A stretch of 64,000 nucleotides of DNA from Maylandia zebra (Eukaryota; Chordata; Actinopteri; Cichliformes; Cichlidae), in NCBI RefSeq assembly GCF_041146795.1, contig NC_135179.1, positions 6,731,547 to 6,795,546 of the forward strand. Reading direction: 5' to 3'. The position numbers and the translations under genes are program-made. Numbering within the stretch: the first letter of the stretch is position 1; every line of letters begins with the position of its first letter. Of the stretch, positions 37,962 to 48,600 are shown in pieces. Under the pieces are notes generated by a model. The model was not told the DNA's origin, did no database searches, and worked only from the letters and a program-made list of their open reading frames with translations.

Positions 37962-39014
37962 CATTCTTTTATAAATATGCATATATAAACAAAGATTTAG
38001 GACCTATAATATAACTGTATTTTCTGATACTGTATGCCAGACTTGGTACTCTGGTATTAACCATAAAAGACTATATGGGATTTAGTGTCTGATCGTGGCT
38101 ACTCCTCCTTATTCTTTCATGGTTATTTAATAATAACCAGTTCTGCTTTGTTGGACAGCCCACTTATTGTTCTGTGTGATCTATTTTATTGGCTTCTAGG
38201 TTCATATTACTTGCTTAATCTTATGTTTGATTTTAGTTAATTAGATGTTCCTTAAAAAATGGCTGATCATAAATCATAAAATCCTAAAACCCCATGTTAT
38301 ATCTCTAAATATGCAAGCTGTCAGTTGAATGGACCAAAAATTGAAATATTCAGAGTAGTCCATTAGTTGAAAAAACAAAAAAACCCAAACAAATAAAATT
38401 ATTATCCGTCTCCGTTGTGTAGTAAGAAAGGTTTTTCATTGATCCTGTTCAAAACAACTCAGATGATTTCTCTTTTAAGTTAGTTATATTAAGTTATATT
38501 AGCCAGCATTATTTTTCTTTTCTTATTTCTTAAATAACGATAAATTCCTAAAAATCACTTGAAAATACACTTTATGTATAACTTTATAAAACCGACATGA
38601 CTCTAACAGATACTCAGGACATGCAGATTAATTGATTTTAGAATCTAAACCTTAAAGATAATTAGGGTAAATGCACATGTTCACAGTGTTTCCTTATACC
38701 AACCTCAAACATATCTGTTTGAGTTGAAGCTGGCTGCAATCATCTGACCCAAATTTATCAGATTCAGATAGTAAACAGTCAGATTTGGAGAGACTAATCT
38801 CAGAGGCCATCGGGTCAGTTTGAATTTGGAGAGGCCTGCTTTGCACAGAATACATGTTTTTCTATTTTTTTTTCTTTATTACACAAAGAGCCCTCAGTTA
38901 ATAAGTTGCCTCAAGCAAACCGGCTGTTTGTTATCAATGGTTACATCATATCAAAAATGATGGCTAAACATCCGCCCCTCCCACACGCGTGAAATAAGCT
39001 AACTCACTCCCATT

Positions 39015-39097
<83 letters not shown>

Positions 39098-39732
39098 CAA
39101 ATAAAAAACCAAAAAGAAAACCATCCCCCGCAAACACCGCATCACCACCGGCCTGCCTGCGCTGCTCTCCCCGCCTCCCTGCATCTTTGCCTCGGTCTCA
39201 CGCTTCATCCAAACTCGCTCACCTCCAGCATCCTCAGCATCAGCACCATCCAGAGATGTGCCACATTTACATTTGCCAAGATGCACAATCTGCGGTGCCA
39301 GCCAGTGTTTCTGGCATGAAGCCGACTCCATGATTCGTTTATAAACGTTTAAAAAAGGACACAATGTCATAGTGAAAGTTAGGCGCACCCGGTGGGATTT
39401 ATAAGGAATAAATTAAAGGGTGATGATAAAATACAAAAGCGTGCAATGCAGGCTCATGTGCCGCTCGCTTCTGAGCGTCAGGCGCGTTATTTGTATATCA
39501 CAGGCTTAATATAGACATAATAAAGCGGCCTGTCCGTGGAGAAGATGGGCCCTGTGTGCAGAGAGCCCCCTCCCCTCCCCACCACCACCACGACGAGCTG
39601 GTAAACAGAGGCAGAGAATCAGAGCATCCTTTACCCGAACATCCCTCCGAGGAAGGATCCGGACGCTTTGACCTTCTTGTCGGCTTCAGCCATCAGCTGC
39701 ATGGCCTCCTTCTCTTTCCCGGAGTTGTCCAT
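27255..39732 (-). CDS. napb: Beta-SNAP (NSF attachment protein beta), complete, 10 exons
   Basis: SNAPs bind assembled SNARE bundles and recruit and activate the ATPase NSF, recycling SNAREs on cytosolic membrane faces; the beta form is mainly neuronal. Exons: 39635-39732, 36043-36122, 35334-35450, 32961-33007, 32769-32846, 32610-32665, 28617-28701, 28280-28384, 28056-28124, 27255-27407. They total 888 nt, 295 aa, with GT/AG sites and matching phases throughout. The protein is the all-helical TPR-like SNAP fold; [48 protein letters not shown] and [19 protein letters not shown] are family hallmarks. The C-terminus ([16 protein letters not shown]) carries the penultimate Leu needed for NSF stimulation. 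[13 protein letters not shown] favours beta over alpha, although IQGDAGDLK is shorter than the human beta tail. Intron 1 (3.5 kb) has microsatellites. Introns 4-7 carry nested transposons. Confidence 0.95.
29288..30577 (+). mobile_element. hAT transposon with BED-finger remnant, nested in the LTR-like element
   Basis: The ends TAGTGATGGG and CCCATCACTA are perfect inverted repeats flanked by the 8-bp duplication CCGTGTGG (29280-29287, 30578-30585). Inside, 29600-29860 encodes a BED-type zinc finger ([18 protein letters not shown] then [22 protein letters not shown]), with the C2H-type ligands visible once a short frame interruption near 29680 is read across. A second piece at 30010-30168 ([28 protein letters not shown]) matches the region after the finger in ZBED/hAT transposases. 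The catalytic DDE core and C-terminal dimerisation domain are missing, so it is an internally deleted, non-autonomous copy. Confidence 0.85.
30760..30927. repeat. 21-bp minisatellite, 8 units
   Basis: Eight apparently perfect tandem copies of a 21-bp unit starting GAGACGAGCAGG and ending ACACCGAGT. Because 21 is divisible by 3, it stays open in several frames on both strands (for example repeated SETSRTP or GVLLVSL). Those frames are artefacts. It lies inside the LTR-like fossil. Confidence 0.93.
31460..32044 (+). mobile_element. LTR-like fossil in napb intron
   Basis: About 585 bp begin with TGTCATGGTCCCCG and have a TATTTAAG box near 31648 and AATAAA at 31981. They end in 'gcgcctgagtccatttgag' at about 32044. 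The order of promoter-like box, transcribed region and poly(A) signal suits a solo LTR of a fish retroelement. No coding genes and no clear target duplication were seen. Confidence 0.45.
33010..34265. other. napb intron 3, first part, nothing recognised
   Basis: AT-rich intronic sequence between napb exons 4 and 3. I see no exon, RNA gene or repeat boundary that I can support here. Confidence 0.6.
34270..34740. repeat. Dispersed fish repeat split by a MITE
   Basis: The words 'gggagtttttcctccccact', 'ttgctcatagggggtcatg' and 'ataaagcaccttgaggcac' form a well-known noncoding fish repeat; related pieces occur at 47700-47880 and 62270-62420. It is interrupted at 34401-34626 by a younger palindromic element. 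Confidence 0.65.
34401..34626. mobile_element. hAT-type MITE with long terminal inverted repeats
   Basis: This 226-bp element has inverted ends of about 60 bp (CAGGGCTGCCCAATCCCAGT on the left; the right end, reversed, starts TAGGGGTGCCCAATCCCGGT). They share the CTCGAGAGCTAC and GCAGCTTTTAGATGCATCC blocks. The 8-bp duplication CTGTAGGG flanks it at 34393-34400 and 34627-34634. It could fold into a long hairpin. No coding capacity. Confidence 0.88.
35456..35567. repeat. (CA)n microsatellite next to napb exon 3
   Basis: A CA array with two CACGCACACAAAC interruptions begins six bases upstream of exon 3 (transcript sense: a TG tract directly before the acceptor). It effectively forms the polypyrimidine-poor upstream side of the intron 2 3' splice site. 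Confidence 0.92.
37870..37961. repeat. (ATCT)n microsatellite
   Basis: About 23 uninterrupted tetranucleotide units in napb intron 1. Confidence 0.95.
39017..39094. repeat. (CA)n microsatellite
   Basis: About 39 uninterrupted CA units in napb intron 1. Confidence 0.95.
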
Positions 39733-40564
39733 GACGAGCTGGGTGTCTGCCGCTGGAGGAGGGACGGGAGGAAAACAGGCCGATGTTCCGCAGTGGATGG
39801 AGAAGAGGAGAGCTGAGCAGAGGAGAGGAGAGAGGAGAGAGAGACGTCTCTGCTGGTTGCTGAGAGGCTGCAGCTCTTCTTCGACGTCGAGAGTGGAGCG
39901 TTAGTTGTGAGTCAATGGCACCATCTGCTGGAAGGAAGCGGAAGTGCAACTAACTGGCGCAAAGTTGAAACTAAACTAAAAACTAAAAAGTTAGGAGAAG
40001 TGTGGGTTGACCCCTAGTAATCTAATGGTGCCCAACACCTTTGATGAGCATGAATAGCACCTGTTGAGCAATTAATTATTAGAGTTAATCAAGTAATTAC
40101 TGAAGGTGTTTATCTGTCTCTAACCTGTTATTTCTTTATGCCAGCATTGTACTTTGTACTCCATACTGTTTTATTTGAAAACTTTACTCTTTATTTTGTG
40201 GACTTTAAAACATAAACCTTCTTATACTGCCACTTCATTGGAAAACTGCTCATCAATGCAAATATCTAATTATCCAGTAAATGGCAGAACCTTGGTGTAT
40301 TTAGATTTGAAAGATTGTAAAGACAACCTGCCGGTGACCTTCAAAGTGAAAATCAGAATAGTGTTAGTTTAGAGACTGATGATTTGCTGGGATTTTCCTG
40401 CACAACTACCTCAGGTTTGTAGAGAGTGGTACAAAAAGACAAAATATCCAGCGAGCTTTGCGTGAAAAGGTCTTGTTCATGCCAGCGCAGAATAGCCAGA
40501 CTGCATGGAGCTGAAGGCAACAGTAACTCAAATAAACACAACTGAGTTATGTAGAACAGCACCA

Positions 40565-41260
40565 CTCAGTGCACAACATGTTGGACCTTGAAGCAGAAGA
40601 ATCAGAAGAAAACCACACGGTGTGCTACGTTCCTCAGCTAAGAATACAAACGGAGGATACAGTTACTGCTTATCAAAACTGGAAAAGACAAGATTGTAAA
40701 ACTGATTCTGATGCAACATTCAGATAGTCACAATGTGGTATAAACAACATTATTCAGGCCGGCGGTAGTGTCATGGTGTGGGGATATTTTCTTGGCACTC
40801 GTTGGACACCTTAGTATCAATTTAGCATCATGTAAGCTTCGCAGCTGACTTGACTACTGTTGCTGACCATGTCCATCCTTTTGTGACCAGAGTACCCATC
40901 TTCTGATGGCTGCTTCCTACAGGGAAATGTGTCATATCATCTTATACTGTTTTCTTGAACGTGACAATGAGTTAACTGTGCTCAGATGGCCTCCACAGTT
41001 ACCAGATTTCAATGATAGAGCACTTCTGGGATCTGGTAGAGCAGGAGTGTCTCGTCATGAATGTGCAGCTGACAAATCTCCAGCAAGTATGTCATGCCAT
41101 CCTGTTAACATGGACCAAAAATATCTGAAGTATGCTCGCAGAACCTTTTTTAATCTGCGACATGAAGAATTAAGGCAGTTCTTAAGGCAAAAAGGGGTCC
41201 AACACAGTATTAGCAAGATGTACACAATAAAATGGCCATATACTATACTTTATCACTACT
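40565..41260 (+). mobile_element. Decayed Tc1/mariner-like transposase fragment
   Basis: Pieces in different frames read like the C-terminal half of a Tc1-type transposase. AGGSVMVWGYF at about 40757 is followed by WPPQLPDF-N at about 40987 (the 'WPxxSPDLNPIE' region) and by EQECLVMNVQLTNLQQV and KAKRGPTQY at about 41060-41210. Several stops and frameshifts show it is inactive. Terminal repeats were not found. Confidence 0.65.
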
Positions 41261-44200
41261 GACAAAGCTTAAGCTAAATAATAAATTCATATCGAGCTGT
41301 GAGATTAAAAAATTCAGCAATTATGATCCAATAATAAAATATGTTCACAAATGTTCCATTCTGCATATTGAGTATTTCAACTTAAATACTTTAAGGATGA
41401 TTTTAGGATACAACTGTTGCTCGATTGCTACAGGGAGATTATGACTTTTACTTAAGACAGTAATGTAAAATAAAACAAGTTAAGGGCACCAGTTAAGAGA
41501 CTATTGTAAATATTTGTGTTCGGTATAGCATTTCAAAAGTTGCAAATTTGGTTAACTGATAAATTTGGCGATAAATGTCTTATTACAGATCTCACAAAAT
41601 TCAGTGCAACAACAAATATAAAGACACAAACAGCAACAACAACAAAAAAAAAGATTTGAATTCTGGTCTGAGTTTAAATTTTATCATTACACCTGCGTTA
41701 TTGTTCTTGCTCACTAGAGGGCAGCAGAGTCATGCAGAAAACATCTGTCAGAAAATCATCTTATACGGTTAAAAAACAACGCAAATGACATCAGGGCAAA
41801 TGAAAACATACAAGAGGAAAGTTCTATTGACAAATATGTTGCGTATATTAAGGAAACATAATTAAAAATATTTTCGGAATATATGTTGTGTTTAATTAAC
41901 AGTTCATGTACGGCTTGATTCAGTTCACTACATGTTTTGTTATTTAGGAAGCAGAAAGGTCATCATAGTCACATTAATCTCCTGTGACAGACTGCCGCTC
42001 AGCTCCTCCACTTTCCTCCCCCACACCTTCAGTACGGCGCCCGAAAGCTCACGTTATCCCGGCTGTGCACGCAATTACAGCAACAGCAAAGTTTTGTGAA
42101 CAGGCACGATTCAGTGGGCTTGCCTTTGACGAGGCTGACAACAGCAATTACCTCCTCTCACACAGTGCCTGAACAGTGCATCTTCTCGCAACACTGTAAG
42201 TCTTCAACTGTAATGGTAGAAAAAACATTCCAAGAACACTTTGTTTTTTAGATCAAATATTTAATAGTCTGGTCTTAAAATAGCATTCAATTAACCCAAG
42301 AAACAATTCAACTGGTGGAGAAATCTAATACGATAAAGCATGCTCAGTATATGTGCTAAAGCATGAGGCATGTTCAACAACACATTTTTGCAGTAGAACC
42401 TCAGCCACTTTGCAAACATGAACATCCTTAATAGACAATTTAGTGAATGATGAGGCACTCTGATGTTAGTGTGAAAAGTTAATGACTGAGTCTCTATATT
42501 GCCATGAAGACTGCAAGTGTAAGCTACCTTTATGAGGTCAGGAACAGACAGTGACCCCAGATTGTTCAGCTCAATCATGTGTGGCTTAAATTTGAAGTAA
42601 AGGTTCACGGCAAAAAAAAAGTTGTTGAAAACAGCTGAGGCCTTAGAGGAAAAAAAAAAACATCATGGAAAATGTTCCAACAAATATTGTTCTGGAAGAT
42701 CACTATACAAAGAGGAACAAGCTCCAATCATTTTACATTTTTACAGCAAAGTAAAACTTTACAAATTATGCTGTTAAATATCAGGAAAATAGCAACCGAT
42801 AAATCCATACGTCATCAGAATGAGGACTACGTTATGTACATCTTTCACATTAGAACAAATAAATCATGCAGTGGCAGCAGACTTTCACATTTAACAAAGA
42901 CGCCTGGCCACCAAATCAGCTCTGCAGCAGCATCTGGGGCAAGTCGAGGGGGTGATTGCTGCAACTACAGTAGTCAGAAAAAATCCAAAATAGGCCGATA
43001 ATAAAACCTTTGTACTTTATCTTTCAGTGCAAATCCTTCTCACTCGTATAAACATGTCTTCTACTAACAGTCTTTAAAAAAAAACAAACAATGAAAAAAC
43101 ATATCAGTTTTACATTTCCTTCCAAAATCTCATGAATAAATACACAAAGCAGATAATGATACACACTTACTGGGAACTAGCATAATTTCTGCTAGAATAA
43201 AACACAGAGTTCTGCCATTAAAAAAATCCTTAAAACAGTTGTGTCAAAATCCTTATTAATGTTCAGATAATGCAGTATATGGATGAGTGATACACACCCA
43301 CACACATACAAAGAGCTGGATATTAACTTCTTGAAATATAACACATAACAATATGTTTATATAACAGAATCCTGAAACCACAAATATGAAATTAGATGTT
43401 TATGCAACTGCATGAGGCAAAGGTTTAGGATAAGAATTACTGACAGAGGACCTACTATGCTCATATTTTTGTTCTTGGGCAAAGCTAAAGTAGCTTTGCA
43501 CAACTCACAGGTGAAAATAAGCCTTATTTATCTTATACTGGGCACTGTTGATTCATTCATCATCCTTTAAGACTTCTCTTGCTTTAAGCCTTCTGATTGT
43601 CTGGCCTTCCTAACCAAAGGATGGAAAAGCAGTTGGGACTTGCCTGAAACGGAGCGAAGAGTACAAAAAAATTATCTGAAGTCCCATTGTGACCCCTTGC
43701 ACCTTTGGTCTGTGATTTCCCTACTCACTCCAAGCTTGTACAGAGAGAAAACATCAACCTCTGCTTCAAACTGACCTGAGTTTTGTGTGGATGGTCATTA
43801 ATTGTAATGTGAGCAGGGTCTCTTTCCAGTTGAAGACTTCACCGTTTCCACTTGTAAAGGCATCTCTTCAGACGAGAAGTGGCAGTGAGAGAATGCTTGT
43901 CATTTTCTTTCAAACTACATATGGCTTTAAATTATAAATTCACCTCTCAGTGAGAGACTGTCAAGACTGAATATAATTGTAGCAACTTGAGTCAGTGGAA
44001 GGATATTTAAAGGAGAACATTCAGAACAGAACTGAAAATGCAGGACTTAAGCCACTAAAACAACCTTTGCATACTGCTTTAGACCAGTCACCAGATTTGT
44101 CTCCCTGCAACAATTATAGAAATGAAAATCAAATTGAAAGATCGCAGTTGTGACACATAAGAGGAGATCCAGCATCTGTCACAGAGGCACAAGTGCAAGA

Positions 44201-45152
44201 GGACAAAGAGGGACTTCCACTGGGAGATCTAAAAAAAAAAAAAGCATCTCTATTAAAAATTGTCCAGATGTGCACCAGAAGATGACTTTTTAAGGGAGAT
44301 CAGACAAACTTACAGCAGGTAAAGGTTTTTTATATTATGGAGTTATTGTCAGCTCCTTTAAAAAAAATCACACCTCATCTGTATGACAGTAAACAGGGGG
44401 AAAAAAATCCTATTTAAAATCAAAAAAAGAAACGGAATGCATTATTATCAGGATGTAGGCAGAAAAAAGAAAACATTTGCCTCTCTTGCATTTCCACCAC
44501 TGAGGTGTCCCTGACAAAATCACCAACATCCCAGCTGCAAAGCTGCTCGGAAGTCAGGCATGTAGCCTGTGGCTATATCAGTGATGCTAGCCAAAAAAAA
44601 AGAAAGAAAAGAAAGCATTTATAATAACAGTGATAAATAAATGTATAAAAAAATACAGCATTAACTGTTGTCATGTATTAACCCCTTAAATTCTAATCTT
44701 TCTGTCTTTCTGAATAAAAGAGTTTCATCCAGATTTAGTGAGCAACAGCTTCCAACTGTGAGTTCAGCCAGCCTTGGAGTGGAGATACTTGGGAGAATTG
44801 TGAATTGCAAAATGTCTTTTTCTGTCCTTGAGAGATTTAACAAAACCCAGACATTAGTGGTTCTGTTTTAAAAACTCTCAGCTCAAACAAATGCTACAGT
44901 GCATTTTATTCTTGGCAGCACCAGACCAAGTGTGCTGATTGTGTTTGTAAAAGCATGGCGCCGAGTGCTCCAGGATGGAATTGTTCTAGCTTTGTAGTTT
45001 TTTAAATTTTTTGACATTTTTATAGCAGACTGGACAAGTAAAAAGGGCAAACAGCTGCTTAGAATTTGTTGAAACTCTGTTGAAAACTCTATATTTGTAA
45101 AGATTTCTCTCCAATAAGACAGAGCCTGATGTATGTTCAGTGATCTTCAAAT

Positions 45153-45200
45153 GATAGATAGATAGATCGATCGGTAGATCGATCGATAGATCAATAGATC

Positions 45201-45272
<72 letters not shown>
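45153..45272. repeat. GATA array grading into GATC words
   Basis: About 17 perfect GATA units (45200-45272) are preceded by degenerate GATCGATCGGTAGATCGATC-type units. This suggests an older edge and a younger expanded core. Confidence 0.92.
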
Positions 45273-45614
45273 TGCAGTCATGCAGTACAAACTGTTGAGG
45301 TCTAAAATAACAGATGACAGAATAGAAGACTTAATGCAAGACTAAACGGGGTCTGATTAAACACTTGTATTAAACACACAAAGTTCATGCTAGAATGGAA
45401 TAAAAAATAAATTGTTAAAGCATTCTTCCATTAAAAAGAAGTAACAGTCTATATAAACTTGATTATTTACTCTTTCGCGCCCTCTTCATCAATACTTCTT
45501 GTTATCTTTTATTCTCATGCTTTGCATTTCATTGATCTACTCCACGCTGCTTCCATTGATCCAATTGTTCTCGTTCCTCATTCCCCCTTGCTCCTTCATC
45601 CTTTTTTCCCCTCT

Positions 45615-48600
45615 TCAGTCCTCCTCTGAAAGAGCTTCGTGTGGGGTGGAAGGTCGTGACTTGCTGTGGCCTCGAACCTCCAACTTCCTGTCCTGCAGGA
45701 AGTCGTGAATCTCTCCAGGCAAACGCTGGAACTTCTCTTGAAACTCTGCCTCCACAGAGCCCTGCAGCTGGAAAACACCACACACATTCGCTTGCTCACT
45801 GAGGATAGATTGCTTTTAAAGATTTTTTGTGGCTAAGGTGGGATTACATAACGGCAGATGTAGCGAAATATAACCATGATGAGTCAGGTCCCAGTCAGAA
45901 ACACCACACAAATTGGTTTAGTTATCTCCTACAGTTGAGACAGATGGGTTGTACATTCAGAAACGCAACCAGCTGTTGTCAGCCGTTTCTGCCAACACTC
46001 GAACAGCTCCAATATGGCTGCCAGAGGCCACATTGCATCCTTTAAATGCCCCACGTTGACGTCAGCGCTGCCTCTAAAGTGCGTGGGTGTGGGCAGACAG
46101 CAGCACCAGTTTGGAGCCTCGTGTACAAGAAATGTTCTTGCCAAGCAGTGCATTTGAGCATGAAGCTTGCAAAGTGGTCGGTGGCAGATTTCACTGACTT
46201 TGGCTAAAAATAAATGAACTTAATTGTGGACAGAAAGAGAAACTTGTATTTACCTTTGGCTTCTGGTCTTGTATCTCCTGCAGGAGATCATTGTGTTGCT
46301 CCACCAGCTGCTCGTGGCGCTTTGCCTGAGTCTCCTCAAGCTGAGGATAAACAAACAGACATACAGACAGAGTTGCACTAAATGGAGAGAGTGTTGCAGC
46401 CATAACATTTTCATAATTGTCTCTTTGGAATTCACTTTATGGAAAGGCCCATAAAAATTCCTTTAACCTCATCTGCTGCTCACCCTTTTAATGTTCTGGA
46501 CGACTTCATTGACGTAGGACTTATTGATCTCAATCTTCTCCCTGGGAACATAGAGACAAATGGATTGACATTGATTGGATCTGAGATAAATATTTTTCTC
46601 TTCTAATGAGACTAGATCAGTGGATCAGTGCATGAAGCAGATGAGCAAGCTACAGCAGCTAGATAAATAGTGAAATGTGTGTGCGTGTGCTTATAGATCA
46701 TACTCCTCAGCCAGATGTTTCTCTTTGGTCTTTGCTTGGTTGATCTTCTCTGTTCTCCTTCGATCCATCTGCTTCTTCAGCTCTTTTTTCTCCCTATAGA
46801 AGCAGAAAGAAAGATTAGGGCAAATGCTTGGTGAAAATCATGGTATCAAGTTTTTAGAAGTGCACTGGGTAAAAGTCTGGCTCATAGTATCTTTTGAAGA
46901 ACAGCTGAAATAAGATAGGGTACATATAAAGTATCACGTACTTTAAAAAGACATCTTTAGCAAGGCTAAAAATCCAGAGCCATCTTGGCAACTCTTCCTG
47001 GCAATTATTTGGGCCGGTATTTGAAGAATTGCCCAGATGATGCCCTCTAATCTGTCCCTTTCTATTGTTAACCTTATTTTAATTGTTACTACAATGTAAA
47101 AACTGAAAGCATAGAATTACCACTTGAATCTGATTCAAACTAAAAGCTTTTTTTAATTTATATTTTTTATATAACAGAAGCCATGGTTTTACCATCATGG
47201 CTTCTGTTGTGGAATTCACATCTAATTTTTGCTTCCAGTGGAGTTGCTCCCTCTGGGGCCAATAGAAAATGCGGAGGTCAAAACGAGCTTTCATGCCTCA
47301 CACTGCAGGCTTACTTGTTGCTCCCAGAGTATTCAAAAGTAGAATGGGAGGGAGAGCCTTCATTTTCCCTCCTCAGTGGAACCAGCTTCTAATTTGGATT
47401 TGGGAGACAGACACTATCTCTACTTTTAAGATTAGGCTTAATCTTAACTAGATAAATACCTAAGATTAAGCCTTAGCTAATCTTAGCTAGGTTTTCTTTT
47501 TTGATAAAGCACGTAGTTAGGGCTGGATCAGGAGACCCTGAATCCCCCCTTTGTAATGCTGCAATAGGTGTAGGCTGCTGAGGGATTCCTATGCTGTATT
47601 GTGTTTCTTCTTCAGTCACCTTTCTCACTCACTGTGTGTTAATAGACCTCTCTGCATTGAATCATACTTCTTATAAATCTCTGGCTCTCTTCCACAGCAT
47701 GTCTTTATCCTGTCTTCCTTCTCTCACCCCAACCGGTCGCAGCAGATGGCCCCGCCCCTCCCTGAGCCTGGTTTCTTCCTGTTAAAAGGGAGTTTTTCCT
47801 TCCCACTTATAATCTAAAGTGCCTTGAGGCGACTGTTGTTGTAATTGGTGCTGTATAAATAAAACTGAATTGAACTGAATTATTAAATCACCTTCAATTA
47901 GCTCTAGGAGCCATTTAAGCATTTCAAGGTAACTGCCTATAATTTTAAGCTGTTAAATGCATGCTTTGTCTGTTTTTCCTTCCACCATTTAATATGATAA
48001 TACTAGGAGAATCTCTACATTACTTTCAATATAAAAAATTAATAATATTGCAGATCATTAGTTTCATGTTCTACAATATAAATATTTCTCAAAATGCTGG
48101 CAGTAGATATATTATGTTGTCATAATTAGGTGTCAAAACAGTGATTATGATTTCATTTGAAAAAGAAAATATGCTTATGTGAAAATGTGTCTGATAAATA
48201 AATAAATGACATGTTTTATTTACTAGAATATGCAAATACATCCAAACAGGAACACTTCCAGAAATCAGTGTCTGTGAACACTGTGGATTTGCTGTGCCAT
48301 TCACAAATGCAGGTTAAAGCTCTATCACACAACGGAGAATCCATATGTGAACATAATCCAGAAATGTTGCTGCCAAAACTCAAACTGGAAACCTGTTTGA
48401 GAACAATTTGATATTTTCTTTTGGAAAACATGGAAACTACATCCTTTGGACTAAAGAGGAGTGGAACCATCTGGCTTGTTATCAGCACTCATTTAGAAGT
48501 CTGGACTTGGCAGTTTGCACATCTGGAAGGGCACCATCAGTATCAATATACATTCCCATTCAGATGATGCTGTTTTTCAGGGAAAGCCTTGCTGATTTCA

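Larger units (their letters stand above)
36123..39634. other. napb intron 1
   Basis: AT-rich intron of 3.5 kb containing an (ATCT)n array (37870-37961) and a (CA)n array (39017-39094). Between 39100 and 39400 the base composition rises, and the minus strand has [13 protein letters not shown] with a GTGAGC donor after DAEDAG, possibly an alternative first exon. Nothing else is recognised. Confidence 0.6.
39733..45614. other. Intergenic region napb to plcb1
   Basis: 39733-39910 is the napb 5' UTR/promoter side, purine-rich with GAGAGGAGA runs. From 39950 to 45600 the DNA is AT-rich with no supportable gene. It contains a decayed Tc1-like transposon (40565-41260) and a GATA/GATC tetranucleotide array (45153-45272). 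The part nearest plcb1 is likely its 3' UTR; a minus-strand AATAAA lies at 45508-45513, about 100 nt after the stop. Confidence 0.6.
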
